Positions 51,210 to 60,254 of a stretch of 64,000 nt of DNA are shown here, piece by piece. Position 1 is the stretch's first letter. Every line of letters starts with the position of its first letter. Both the position numbers and the translations under genes were made by a program. Where the stretch lies: positions 1 to 64,000 of the forward strand of contig NZ_BOOO01000020.1 in assembly GCF_016863275.1 (NCBI RefSeq), in the 5' to 3' direction. Below the pieces are notes generated by a model. It searched no databases. It had not been told where the DNA came from and saw only the letters and a program-made list of their open reading frames with translations. This DNA comes from Planotetraspora mira (GTDB lineage: Bacteria > Actinomycetota > Actinomycetes > Streptosporangiales > Streptosporangiaceae).

Positions 51210-52526
51210 GTGAGAATCAGCGTGTTCGGGTTAGGCTACGTCGGTTGCGTCTCCGCAGCCTGCCTGGCGGCCCGCGGACACGAGGTCGTCGGTGTGGATG
51301 TGAATCCCGTGAAGGTCGATCTCATCGCGCGTGGACAGGCTCCCGTCGTCGAGGAGCGTATCGGGGAACTGACCGCGGACGTCGTCCGCAACGGCAGCCT
51401 ACGCGCGACCACCGACGTGGCCGAGGCGATCCGCACGAGCGACGTCTCACTCATCTGCGTCGGTACCCCGTCGGCGCCGAACGGCAGTCTGTCCACCGAA
51501 TACCTCGAGCGGGTCGCCGAGGAGATCGGCGCCGCGCTGGCCGAGCGGGACGACTGGCACACCGTCGTCTTCCGCAGCACCATGCTCCCCGGGACGTGCA
51601 CCTCGCTGCTCATCCCGATCCTGGAGAAGTCCTCCGGCAAGACGGCCGGAGTCGACTTCGGGGTCGCGGTGAACCCGGAGTTCCTCCGCGAGGGCACGAG
51701 CGTGCGGGACTTCTTCGAGCCGCCGAAGACCGTCATCGGCCAACTCGACGAGACCAGCGGCGACATGGTGGCCAAGCTGTACGAGGGGCTGCCCGGTGAG
51801 GTGTTCCGGGTGCCCGTCGCGGTAGCCGAGATGACGAAATATGCCGACAACTCGTTTCACGGATTGAAGATCGCCTTCGCGAACGAGCTCGGCGCCGTCA
51901 GCGCCGCGCTCGGCCTCGACTCGCACGCGGTCATGGACGTCTTCCTCGCCGACACCAAGCTGAACATCAGCCCGGCCTATCTGCGCCCCGGCTTCGCCTT
52001 CGGCGGCTCGTGCCTGCCCAAGGACCTCCGCGGGCTCGTGTACGCCGCCAGGAGGGCCGACGTCTCGGTCCCGCTCCTGTCGCACGTGCTGCCCTCCAAC
52101 GAGGAGCACCTGCGCCGCGCCTTCGACCTGGTCGCCGCGACGGGGAAGCGCCGCGTCGGGCTGTTCGGCCTGTCGTTCAAGCCCGGTACGGACGACCTGC
52201 GCGAGAGCCCGCTGGTCGAGCTCGCCGAGCGGCTTCTCGGTAAGGGATACGACCTCCGGATCTACGATGCGAACGTGTCGTTGTCGCGCCTCATCGGCGC
52301 CAACCGGGACTACATCGAGGGCAGGCTGCCGCACCTGGGCCAGTTGCTGACCAACTCGGTGGACGATGTGATGGCCCATGCCGATGTCTGCGTCATCGGC
52401 TGCAAGGACCCGGCCGTCATCACCGCCCTCGACAACGCCGAAGACCGCACCATCATCGACCTCATCCGCCTGCCCGACGCGCAGACGCGTCGTCTACACC
52501 CTGGATACGTTGGCCTTGCCTGGTAA
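51210..52526 (+). CDS. nucleotide-sugar 6-dehydrogenase (AlgD/UDP-glucose DH family)
   Basis: This 438-residue protein has the NAD loop VFGLGYVGCVSAACLA (5-20), the VGTPSAPNGSLSTEYLERVA segment, VNPEFLREGTSVRDFFEPPK with its conserved glutamate, and the catalytic cysteine Cys268 in FAFGGSCLPKDLRGLVY, followed by GLSFKPGTDDLRESPLVELA. It oxidises C6 of a nucleotide sugar to the uronic acid. The VRDFFEPPK context and the location of Cys268 resemble GDP-mannose dehydrogenase AlgD more than UDP-glucose enzymes, but substrate is not certain. GTG at 51210 was chosen by family start. It overlaps the next gene. Confidence 0.9.
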   Translation: MRISVFGLGYVGCVSAACLAARGHEVVGVDVNPVKVDLIARGQAPVVEERIGELTADVVRNGSLRATTDVAEAIRTSDVSLICVGTPSAPNGSLSTEYLERVAEEIGAALAERDDWHTVVFRSTMLPGTCTSLLIPILEKSSGKTAGVDFGVAVNPEFLREGTSVRDFFEPPKTVIGQLDETSGDMVAKLYEGLPGEVFRVPVAVAEMTKYADNSFHGLKIAFANELGAVSAALGLDSHAVMDVFLADTKLNISPAYLRPGFAFGGSCLPKDLRGLVYAARRADVSVPLLSHVLPSNEEHLRRAFDLVAATGKRRVGLFGLSFKPGTDDLRESPLVELAERLLGKGYDLRIYDANVSLSRLIGANRDYIEGRLPHLGQLLTNSVDDVMAHADVCVIGCKDPAVITALDNAEDRTIIDLIRLPDAQTRRLHPGYVGLAW

Positions 52527-53694
52527 AGCACTGATCCTCGTCGAGAACCTCTCCGTCCCGTTCGACCGGCGTGTCTGGCAGGAGAGCACAACACTGCGCG
52601 ATGCCGGGTGGGAGGTGCACGTCATCTGCCCGCAGGGCACCAAGCGGGACACCGAGCGGGAAGTCGAGATCGACGGGGTGAAGATCCACCGCTACCCCCT
52701 GCGCGCCGCGACCGGGGGCCCGCTCGGCTACCTGTCGGAGTACGGCTCGGCCCTGTGGCACACCTACCGCCTCGCGAAGCGGATCGGGCCGGTCGACGTC
52801 GTGCACGCCTGCAACCCGCCGGACCTGTTCTACCTCATCGGCCGGAGGCTCAAGCGGCGCGGAGCGAGCTTCATCTTCGACCAGCACGACCTCGTGCCCG
52901 AGCTCTACCTGTCCCGGTTCGACCGCGGCCAGGACTTCCTCTACCGGCTCGTGTGCCGGCTCGAGCGGGCGACCTACCGGACCGCCGACGTGGTCATCGC
53001 GACCAACGAGAGCTACCGGGAGGTCGCGCAGTCGCGGGGCGGCAAGAAGCCGGATGAGGTGTTCGTCGTGCGCAGCGCGCCGGCGATCGAGCGGTTCCAC
53101 TCGGTCCCGCCGGACGAGTCGCTCAAGCGCGGCAAGCCGTACATGTTGTGCTACCTCGGCGTGATGGGCCCGCAGGACGGCGTCGACTACGCCTTACGGT
53201 CGCTGGCCAGGCTCCGCGACGAGCAGGGCCGTACGGACTGGCACGCCGCCTTCGTCGGCGGCGGCGACACCTTCGACGCCATGGTCGCCCTCTCCAAGGA
53301 ACTCGGTCTGGCCGACTTCGTCGACTTCACCGGGCGCATCCCGGACGAGGACCTGCTGCGGTACCTGTCCACCGCGGACGTGTGCCTGTCGCCGGACCCG
53401 CTCAACCCCCTCAACGACGTCTCCACGATGAACAAGGTCATGGAGTACATGGCCATGGGCCGTCCGATCGTCTCGTTCGACCTGCGTGAGGCCAAGGTCT
53501 CGGCCGGGGAGGCCGCGCTGTACGCCCCTCCCAACGACGAGTCCGAGTTCGCGAAGCTGATCGCGCTCCTGCTCGACGACCCGGAGGAGCGCCGGCGCAT
53601 GGGCGAGCTCGGCCAGGCCCGCGTCCACGGCCCGCTGTCCTGGGAGAACTCCAGGAAGGCTCTGCTGGCCGCCTACGACGCCGCCCGTCCATGA
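52510..53694 (+). CDS. glycosyltransferase family 4
   Basis: This 394-residue GT-B enzyme has ILVENLSVPFDRRVWQESTT at the N-terminus, VDVVHACNPPDLFYLIGRRL, and the C-terminal nucleotide-sugar domain with YLGVMGPQDGVDYALRSLAR, FTGRIPDEDLLRYLSTADVC and NDVSTMNKVMEYMAMGRPIV, which includes the EX7E-like site. TTG at 52510 is the likely start, overlapping the dehydrogenase by 17 bp; a second TTG six bases later is an alternative. It transfers a sugar during repeat-unit assembly. Confidence 0.9.
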   Translation: MALPGKALILVENLSVPFDRRVWQESTTLRDAGWEVHVICPQGTKRDTEREVEIDGVKIHRYPLRAATGGPLGYLSEYGSALWHTYRLAKRIGPVDVVHACNPPDLFYLIGRRLKRRGASFIFDQHDLVPELYLSRFDRGQDFLYRLVCRLERATYRTADVVIATNESYREVAQSRGGKKPDEVFVVRSAPAIERFHSVPPDESLKRGKPYMLCYLGVMGPQDGVDYALRSLARLRDEQGRTDWHAAFVGGGDTFDAMVALSKELGLADFVDFTGRIPDEDLLRYLSTADVCLSPDPLNPLNDVSTMNKVMEYMAMGRPIVSFDLREAKVSAGEAALYAPPNDESEFAKLIALLLDDPEERRRMGELGQARVHGPLSWENSRKALLAAYDAARP

Positions 53695-54527
53695 GCCCGA
53701 TCGCCAGTGTCGTGATCCCGGCGCACAACGAGGAGCGCGTGCTGTCGCGCAACCTCGGCCTGTTGTTCGCCGGGACCGCGCCGGGGGATCTGGACGTCGT
53801 CGTCGTCGCGAACGGGTGCACGGACGGGACCGCGCGCGTCGCCCGCGAGGCGGGTGCGCGCGTGGTTGAGACCTCCACGCCGGGCAAGGCCAACGCGCTG
53901 CGCCTCGGCGACGCCGAGTGCCTCGCCTTCCCCCGTGTGTATCTCGACGCGGATGTCGAGTTGTCCGCCGCGTCGGTCCGCGCTCTGGCGGCCGCCCTGG
54001 CCCGGCCCGGCATCCTCGCGAGCTCCCCCGTCCCGGATTGGGACCTCGACGGCGCGAGCCGTACGGCACGGCGGGTGCATCGTGTCCACGAGCGGCTCAT
54101 CGGCCCGCGCAGGGCCCTGGCGGGTGTGGGGGTCTACGCCCTCAACGAGGCGGGGCACGCACGGGTGTTCCCGATCCCGGACGTGGTGGCCGACGACGAG
54201 TTGGTGAACCGCAGCTTCGCTCCTGACGAGCGCGCGGTGGTGCCCGAGGCCCGTTCGGTGGTGCGACCCGCCCGGACGATACGGGCGCATCTGCGCCGTC
54301 GTGTGCGCGTCCGGCTCGGAAACCGGCAACTCGAGGAGATGGGCCTACCGGCTCACGGGGGGCGGCTGGGGCTACGCTCGATCGTGGGGCTGGTGACCGC
54401 ACGATCGGTGAGCCCGCTGGACGCGGCCTGTTACCTCGCCGTCCTCATCGCCGATCGCTCCATGTCCCGCAAAGCGACCACTCGCACGGCGCAGATCGTC
54501 TGGACGACGGACTCGAGCAGCAGGTAG
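53691..54527 (+). CDS. glycosyltransferase family 2
   Basis: This 278-residue protein has a GT-A start SVVIPAHNEERVLSRNLGLL, DVVVVANGCTDGTARVARE, the D-x-D in YLDADVELSA and the PDVVADDELVNRSFAPDERA acceptor block. The ATG overlaps the preceding gene by 4 bp. It has no membrane segment, so it works on the inner face of the membrane on a lipid-linked or nucleotide-linked substrate. Confidence 0.85.
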   Translation: MSPIASVVIPAHNEERVLSRNLGLLFAGTAPGDLDVVVVANGCTDGTARVAREAGARVVETSTPGKANALRLGDAECLAFPRVYLDADVELSAASVRALAAALARPGILASSPVPDWDLDGASRTARRVHRVHERLIGPRRALAGVGVYALNEAGHARVFPIPDVVADDELVNRSFAPDERAVVPEARSVVRPARTIRAHLRRRVRVRLGNRQLEEMGLPAHGGRLGLRSIVGLVTARSVSPLDAACYLAVLIADRSMSRKATTRTAQIVWTTDSSSR

Positions 54528-54541
54528 AAGGGACTTTTCAG

Positions 54542-55090
54542 ATGCGAGTTGAGCACACGGCGCTGGACGGAGTGCTCCTTTTCGTTCCGACGCCCCACCG
54601 CGACGACCGCGGCCTGTTCACCAGGACCTTCGACTCCGCCGTCGCGGCCGAGCACGGTCTGGACCCGAACGCGTTCATCCAGGACAGCCAGTCACGATCC
54701 CGGCAGGGAACGCTTCGCGGCATGCACGGCAGGTTCGGGCGCGGCGAGGCGAAGCTGGTGCGGTGCGCGCGGGGCGCCGTCCACGACGTCCTGATCGACG
54801 CGCGGCCGGACTCTCCCACCTTCGGCGAGCACATCTCCGTCCGTCTCGACGACGAGTCCTTCGTGACCCTGTACGTCCCTCCGGGCTTCCTGCACGGCTT
54901 CCAGGCACTGACCGAGCAGACGGACATCTGCTACCGCATCGACCGGGAGCACGACCCGGCTGAAGACGTCTCCGTGCGCTACGACGATCCCGACCTGAAA
55001 ATCCCATGGCCGCTACCGGTGTCCGCGATCAGCGATCGCGACCGGTTCGCGCCTACTTGGGCGGAACTGCGGGAACGCCTGTCGACGTGA
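54542..55090 (+). CDS. dTDP-4-dehydrorhamnose 3,5-epimerase-like (RmlC family)
   Basis: This 182-residue cupin has the RmlC pattern: HRDDRGLFTRTFDSAVAAEH, FIQDSQSRSRQGTLRGMHGR, KLVRCARGAVHDVLIDARPD and VTLYVPPGFLHGFQALTEQT, where the His in RGMHG and the tyrosine/aspartate pair are the base and acid. The canonical H-F-Q after RGLH is GRF here. It epimerises C3/C5 of a 4-keto sugar nucleotide. rmlA, B and D are not in the window. The next gene starts inside its stop codon. Confidence 0.85.
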   Translation: MRVEHTALDGVLLFVPTPHRDDRGLFTRTFDSAVAAEHGLDPNAFIQDSQSRSRQGTLRGMHGRFGRGEAKLVRCARGAVHDVLIDARPDSPTFGEHISVRLDDESFVTLYVPPGFLHGFQALTEQTDICYRIDREHDPAEDVSVRYDDPDLKIPWPLPVSAISDRDRFAPTWAELRERLST

Positions 55091-56001
55091 GACGACTCAT
55101 CCTGCCCCTCGCCGGGGCGATGGCCGGCCTGGCAATGTGTACGCCCGCGTCCCCGAGCACGGTCTCGCCCAGCGCGGGGACGCCCAGCGCGGCGTCACCC
55201 GGTGCGAGTTCGCCGCGGCCGACCAGAACACCCGACGAACGCAGGTGCGCCGGCCATCCGACGCCCGAGTGCACCGGAGTCCCCGAAGGCACGGCGCTGA
55301 AGCCGTTGCAGCCGAACTTCTACGACGCCTACCGCGTCACCAAGGACGGCACCGTCCTCGACGGCGTCCACGTCCCCGGGGACCTGCTGATCACCGCCAA
55401 CAACGTGACGATCCGCAACAGCATGATCGACGGTCAGGTGCAGGACCATTACGAGCGCCGGACGTACTCCTTCACCATCAGCGACTCGACGGTCGGCCCC
55501 GCCACGGGCTGCGACCCCAACCCCGGGCTGCAGGATGCCGGCTTCACGGCCAACCGTGTGCTCGTGCGCAACCACGTGGACGGTTTCAGCGTCTCCGGTG
55601 ACAACGTCAAGATCACCAACTCGTTCGTGATCCTCTGCTCGCGTCCCGGCGACCACTCCGACGGGATCCAGACCGTCGGCTCCGGGAACGGGCTCATCTT
55701 CCACCACAACACCGTGGACCAGCGCAAGGCGGCGGACCACACCGCACCGGTCTTCCTCGTCGACCCGAACACGGGCGTGTCCGTGACCGACAACCTGCTC
55801 ATGGGCGGCACGTACACGATCAGACTGCGGGCCGCCGCCGGCACGATCGCGAAGAACAACGCGGTCGTCGAAGGCACATGGGACTACGGCCCGACCGATG
55901 TGGACTGCGCGTCCACCCAGTGGTCGGGCAACACCATCGTCCGGATCAACGCGAAGTACAAGATCACCTCGACGATCGGACCACTGCCATGCGTCGGTTG
56001 A
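55087..56001 (+). CDS. exported right-handed beta-helix protein 1
   Basis: This 304-residue protein has a hydrophobic start LILPLAGAMAGLAMCTPASP that looks like a signal peptide with a non-canonical lipobox, a low-complexity Ser/Pro/Thr linker (25-60), and parallel-beta-helix repeats such as VTIRNSMIDGQVQDHY, VLVRNHVDGFSVSGDNVKIT and GLIFHHNTVDQRKAADHTAP. Such folds bind or cut polysaccharides (lyases, epimerases, hydrolases). GTG at 55087 overlaps the RmlC stop. It is paralogous in plan to the next gene, and both are probably cell-surface polysaccharide-handling factors. Confidence 0.8.
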   Translation: MRRLILPLAGAMAGLAMCTPASPSTVSPSAGTPSAASPGASSPRPTRTPDERRCAGHPTPECTGVPEGTALKPLQPNFYDAYRVTKDGTVLDGVHVPGDLLITANNVTIRNSMIDGQVQDHYERRTYSFTISDSTVGPATGCDPNPGLQDAGFTANRVLVRNHVDGFSVSGDNVKITNSFVILCSRPGDHSDGIQTVGSGNGLIFHHNTVDQRKAADHTAPVFLVDPNTGVSVTDNLLMGGTYTIRLRAAAGTIAKNNAVVEGTWDYGPTDVDCASTQWSGNTIVRINAKYKITSTIGPLPCVG

Positions 56002-56996
56002 TGTTCGCGGCGACCGCGTTCTTACTCGTCGGCTGCCAGACCTCCGAATCCGTTCAGGGGCAGGCCGCCGCAGCCGGGGCCGCCGCGGCGGCCGTCACGT
56101 CCACCGACCCGGCCGCTCCGAAGGCGAGTCCCACGCCGAAGGCCGTCCGCAAGGTGAAGCCCAAACCCAAGCCCAAGCCGAAGCCCACGCCGACGGTCAC
56201 ACGCATGGCCTCGCGTTCGGGCTTCCCCACCGAGGCCACCACCGGAGTGCCCAGCGGAACCCGCCTGACCGTCGTCACCGGCGACCAGGTGTTCTCCGCG
56301 GGGGGACAGACCATCGTGGGCAAGGACTTCCACGGGTTCGTGAAGGTGCGCGGAAAGAACATCACGTTCCGGAACTGCATCTTCAGAGGACGCGCCACCA
56401 GCGACAACGCCGGCCTGCTCGACACCGAGTCCGGCATCAACACGGTCGTCGAAGACTCCGAGTTCGTCCCCTCGCATCCGTCGGCGACCATCGACGGGAT
56501 CTGGGCCAAGGAGACCCGCATCTCCCGGGTCAACGTGCACGGCAGCGTGGACGGGATCAAGGCCGACAGCGACACCCTGGTCGAGGACTCCTACATCCAC
56601 GACATGCGCTGGTTCGCCCACGACCCCAACCAGGGCGGCGGCCCCACGCACAACGACGGCGTGCAGTCGTTCGGCGGCGAGGCCAGGGTGACCCTGCGGC
56701 ACAACAGGATCGACATGTCGGGGCTGAAGGAGGCCAACGCGGCCTGGCAGAGCTCGGCCCGCGATTCGCTCGCAGAAGGCAATCTGTTCGACGGCGGGGG
56801 CTGCACCCTGAACTTCAGCCACCAGGTGCTCAACGGTTCGCTCACGGGGATCCGCCTGGTGGGCAACCGGTTCGGCCGCAACTCGTTCTTCGACTGCCCG
56901 ATCCTGCTGAGCACCAAGTCGTTCCTGGCGGAGAACCGCGGCAACGTGTGGAACGACACCGGCGGGCCGATCCCGGCGCCGCAACGCCACGACTGA
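55989..56996 (+). CDS. beta-helix lipoprotein 2
   Basis: This 335-residue protein has a clear lipobox (LLVGC, Cys16), an Ala-rich stretch, a K-P repeat linker (KPKPKPKPKPTPT, about 55-70) likely to span the wall, and beta-helix repeats (VKVRGKNITFRNCIFRGRAT, ISRVNVHGSVDGIKADSDTL, RVTLRHNRIDMSGLKEANAA). ATG overlaps the stop of the preceding gene by 13 bp. It should be anchored outside the membrane next to the polymer. The fold and context suggest a polymer lyase or epimerase, but no catalytic triad is identified. Confidence 0.8.
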   Translation: MRRLMFAATAFLLVGCQTSESVQGQAAAAGAAAAAVTSTDPAAPKASPTPKAVRKVKPKPKPKPKPTPTVTRMASRSGFPTEATTGVPSGTRLTVVTGDQVFSAGGQTIVGKDFHGFVKVRGKNITFRNCIFRGRATSDNAGLLDTESGINTVVEDSEFVPSHPSATIDGIWAKETRISRVNVHGSVDGIKADSDTLVEDSYIHDMRWFAHDPNQGGGPTHNDGVQSFGGEARVTLRHNRIDMSGLKEANAAWQSSARDSLAEGNLFDGGGCTLNFSHQVLNGSLTGIRLVGNRFGRNSFFDCPILLSTKSFLAENRGNVWNDTGGPIPAPQRHD

Positions 56997-57028
56997 GGAC
57001 AGCACGCGCAACGGCCCGGCGACATGAG

Positions 57029-57062
57029 AAGGCGCCCTGCCCCTCACGGGCCGGGCGCCTTT
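57029..57062. terminator. bidirectional terminator between beta-helix and Wzy-like genes
   Basis: AAGGCGCCC pairs perfectly with GGGCGCCTT, with a 15-base loop and TTT after the stem on the plus strand. It lies between convergent stops at 56996 and 57071. The stem and position fit a shared factor-independent terminator. Confidence 0.75.
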
Positions 57063-57070
57063 CCTCACAG

Positions 57071-58426
57071 TCAGGGCGTGGGGGTGAGCACCTGCTCCCG
57101 CGGAGCGGAGGCGTCCCCTGCCGCCTTCTGTTTCCGCTCGGCCTCCGCGATGCGCAACAAGGCGCCCGCGGCCCCGAGAAGCAGGAAGAACAAGCCGGTG
57201 ACCTGCGGGAAGGCCATCATGTCGAACGTCAGCGATCCGACCAGGGGGACCAGCAGGCAGGCGGCCAGGACAAGTCCGAGGTCGCGGATGGCCGGATCGA
57301 CGCTCAGGTAGCGAGCCCGTAGCGCCGCACCGACACCGACGAAGATGATCAACGCGAACGCCGCCAGTCCGACGATCCCGGCCTCCACCATCGTCAGGAG
57401 GTACTGGTTGTCGAAGATCTGATGCTTCGGCGCGTACCAGGTGCCGACTCCACGCCCGAACCACGGGCTGCTGAGAAACTCCTTCAGCGCGTTCGGATAG
57501 TCGTGGACGCGGAACTGGATGCTCTCGTCGTTACCGACCCCGGCGAACAGTTGGTAGAACGTGTAGAGCATCCCCGGGATGAAGATCTGGATCGCCACCC
57601 CGAAGACGCCCACGGCGGCGAGCGCCTGTAGCCGTCGCTTGCCCGGCCAGCCCAGAAACATGACCAACCCCACGACGGTGGCCGCGAGGACGCCCGAGCG
57701 CGACAGGGAGAAGATCAGGCCCGTCGCCACCAGCGCGGTGCACACCCACCAGCGTTTCGCCGGAAGGCCGCGATCGCGCGAGTGGAAGCCGTAGTGCGCC
57801 GCGATGGGCAGGATCATCGCGGTGATGACGGCGAACTCGATGGGATGTCCCGTGGTCGAGGCGACCCTCAGGAACGACGACCGGTCGATCACCGTCTCGA
57901 CGCCCTCGACCGAGTTGGCGCGCAGGATGGGGAGTTCCAGGTAGTGGGTCAGGTCGAACTCGAACAGGAACTGCAGGCCGCCGATGAACGAGATGATCGC
58001 CCCGGCGACGCAGATCGACTTCAGGACGAAGTCCAGTCGTGCGCGGCTCCGGACGCCGTCACAGACGGCGAGCGCCAGCCCCAGGTTCCCGATGATCAGC
58101 ACCAGGGCGTGGTCGGCGATGTTGAGCTCGTCGGAGGGCAGGTAGGAGTAGGCCCCGTGGCCGTACACCACCAACATCGCGATGGCGTAGGCGAAGATCG
58201 CGGTACGGACGATGTTGCGGCCTTTGGCCGCCCCCAGCGTCTTGGTGAAGTGGCTGAAGAACCAGACGACTCCGATGATCAGGCTCAGCACGTCGGACAG
58301 CGCGAGCGACATCGGGAGCCCGCGCAGAACCAACCGCGCGGGGATCACCAGCAGGGCCAGCGCGAAGAGGCTGACCAGTGTCGCGCCGTCGGCACGCTGC
58401 CGCAGCACGGTGGGGCTCGGGGACAT
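57071..58426 (-). CDS. O-antigen ligase/polymerase-like membrane protein (Wzy type)
   Basis: This 451-residue protein has about 12 membrane helices and a central loop with SLSRSGVLAATVVGLVMFLG, then the large external loop FLSSPWFGRGVGTWYAPKHQ, matching the O-antigen ligase/polymerase (Wzy_C/WaaL) signature that carries the essential R/H residues. It probably polymerises repeat units or ligates polymer outside the membrane. ATG at 58426 is the first plausible start. It lies 5 bp after the Wzz-like gene on the same strand. Confidence 0.85.
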   Translation of the reverse strand: MSPSPTVLRQRADGATLVSLFALALLVIPARLVLRGLPMSLALSDVLSLIIGVVWFFSHFTKTLGAAKGRNIVRTAIFAYAIAMLVVYGHGAYSYLPSDELNIADHALVLIIGNLGLALAVCDGVRSRARLDFVLKSICVAGAIISFIGGLQFLFEFDLTHYLELPILRANSVEGVETVIDRSSFLRVASTTGHPIEFAVITAMILPIAAHYGFHSRDRGLPAKRWWVCTALVATGLIFSLSRSGVLAATVVGLVMFLGWPGKRRLQALAAVGVFGVAIQIFIPGMLYTFYQLFAGVGNDESIQFRVHDYPNALKEFLSSPWFGRGVGTWYAPKHQIFDNQYLLTMVEAGIVGLAAFALIIFVGVGAALRARYLSVDPAIRDLGLVLAACLLVPLVGSLTFDMMAFPQVTGLFFLLLGAAGALLRIAEAERKQKAAGDASAPREQVLTPTP

Positions 58427-58431
58427 CGTGC

Positions 58432-59172
58432 TCAGCCGTGCAGCACGGGGCTGACACCCGGCCTGTTGGGATCCGGCGCGGGCTTGACCGCGCCCCACTC
58501 GGCGACTGCGGCCTTGGCCTGCTTGGCCCGGCGGGCCTGCAGGAAGCTCTCCATTCCGAAGGCGGCGAAGAAGCTGAGGATGAGACCGACTCCGGCTGCT
58601 GCGGCGGCAGCACGGCTCTTGCTTCCCGTTTCAGCGATCGCAGTGGTGGGCGGCACCACCACGGTGGCGTTCAGGTAGGTCTGCTGCGGGGCGCCGACGG
58701 CGGCCTGTCTCTTGGCCATCTCCTCCTTGGCCCGCGCGACCAGCTTGGTGACGATGCTCTCCGCGCCCTCCGCGGTGTCGCTCTCCGCCTCGATGAAGAC
58801 GAAGGGACCGCTCATCATCCACTCCGGGTTGGTGCTTCCGTTGCTGACCGTGAAGCCGGTCTTCCCCCCGGGGGTCACCCCGAGTTCCGTTCCGACCTCC
58901 GGCGCGCTGAGGGCCTGGATGAGGATCGAGGCGGACATGCTCAGACCGTCGTCGAAGTTCAGCAGCGGGTTGGTGACCGGATTCGGCTGCTTCGTGTTCT
59001 GCGGAAGGCTGCTCCCCGTCTTGGGGATGGTGAGCACGATCCCGGCCGAGGACACGTAGGTCAACGGGACCGACGCGTACATGCCTATCGCCGCGCCGAT
59101 GCAGATCAGGAAGGTCGGCACCACCACATACCACCTGCGGAGCACGATCAGGACCGCCCCCCAGAAGTCCAT
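58432..59172 (-). CDS. Wzz/chain-length-determinant-like protein 1
   Basis: This 246-residue protein has two membrane helices (WYVVVPTFLICIGAAIGMYA, about 14-33, and AAAAAAGVGLILSFFAAFG, about 187-205) around an external domain, the arrangement of Wzz co-polymerases that set polymer length. The NPLLNFDDGLSMSASILIQA stretch is shared with the second copy at 60255-61211. It lacks the C-terminal tyrosine-kinase domain of Wzc. GGGAGG lies 8 bp before the ATG at 59172. Confidence 0.8.
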   Translation of the reverse strand: MDFWGAVLIVLRRWYVVVPTFLICIGAAIGMYASVPLTYVSSAGIVLTIPKTGSSLPQNTKQPNPVTNPLLNFDDGLSMSASILIQALSAPEVGTELGVTPGGKTGFTVSNGSTNPEWMMSGPFVFIEAESDTAEGAESIVTKLVARAKEEMAKRQAAVGAPQQTYLNATVVVPPTTAIAETGSKSRAAAAAAGVGLILSFFAAFGMESFLQARRAKQAKAAVAEWGAVKPAPDPNRPGVSPVLHG

Positions 59173-59363
59173 GCGCATTCCCTCCCAAGTAGACGGAGGC
59201 GACCCGAACCGCATGTCACCTATTTGGAGCATCGGGACAACCAATGCACCACGTTACGTTCCCTTTAGGGTCATGTTAGAGGAATTGGCATGACCATGTC
59301 CCCGATGATGCGGAACCGCTAGCCTGTCCGGCATCGACGTCCCGGAAGTGGAGACCTTCACCC

Positions 59364-60236
59364 ATGCCCGAGCTCGCTGTCATCACCCCGACGTGGCGGC
59401 CCGATGCCGAGTTCTTCGCCGACCTGCACCAGTCAGTCCTGAAGTACACGTCCGAGGACACGGTCCACCACGTGATCGTGCCGGCCGCGCACCGATCCGA
59501 CTTCACCCGGTTCGAGGGCCCGCGCTGCCGCATCTGGACGCACCCCGAGTTGCTGCCCCGCCGATACGTGCGACTCCCGGGCGGCGTGTGGGGCAACATG
59601 GCGGCGCCCTGGCCCCCCGTCCGGGGGTGGGTCATGCAGCAGGCGGCGAAGATAGCCGCCGCGGCGGTCGTCGACGCCGACGCCGTCCTCATGACCGACT
59701 CCGACGTGGTCCTCGTGCGCCCCACCACTGCGGCCAAGTACGTCGTCGACGGCAGGCTCAGCCTCTTCCGGGAGAAGGACGCGATCAGCCCGGAGATGGA
59801 GCGGCACGTGCTCTGGCACCAGGTCGCCAGGAACCTCCTCGGTCTGCCGCCGGGACCGCCGCCCCCCTTGACGGACTACGTCGGGGCGATGATCTTCTGG
59901 GACCCCGTCGTCGTGCGGGCCCTGCAGGAGCGCATCAGCAAGGTGACCGGGCGGCACTGGGTGGACGCCTTCACCTCGCAGCTGCACATCTCGGAGTTCA
60001 TCGTCTACGGGGTGTTCGCCGACGAGGCCCTCGGGGAGGAGGGACGGCCGCCGGAGAGCCCGCCGGCCTGCCTCAACTACTACGACAGGACGCCGTTGAC
60101 CCCTGAGTCGATGGCCGACTTCGCCGATCGACTGAGGCCCGACCAGACGGGCATCATGATCTCCTCGCACTCCGGGACTCCGAGTGACGTCCGTCTTGCC
60201 ACCGCGCGGATGTGCGAGCAGGTCGGCCAGGGATAG
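59364..60236 (+). CDS. DUF6492-type glycosyltransferase-like protein
   Basis: This 290-residue protein resembles DUF6492, a GT-A-like group: ELAVITPTWRPDAEFFADLH at the start, AVVDADAVLMTDSDVVLVRP with the D-x-D (TDSDV) metal motif, and GAMIFWDPVVVRALQERISK. Homologues accompany exopolysaccharide genes but most are uncharacterised. It is transcribed alone, divergent from Wzz 1 and convergent with Wzz 2. Confidence 0.7.
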   Translation: MPELAVITPTWRPDAEFFADLHQSVLKYTSEDTVHHVIVPAAHRSDFTRFEGPRCRIWTHPELLPRRYVRLPGGVWGNMAAPWPPVRGWVMQQAAKIAAAAVVDADAVLMTDSDVVLVRPTTAAKYVVDGRLSLFREKDAISPEMERHVLWHQVARNLLGLPPGPPPPLTDYVGAMIFWDPVVVRALQERISKVTGRHWVDAFTSQLHISEFIVYGVFADEALGEEGRPPESPPACLNYYDRTPLTPESMADFADRLRPDQTGIMISSHSGTPSDVRLATARMCEQVGQG

Positions 60237-60254
60237 TCGTCCTTGGGGCGAGGC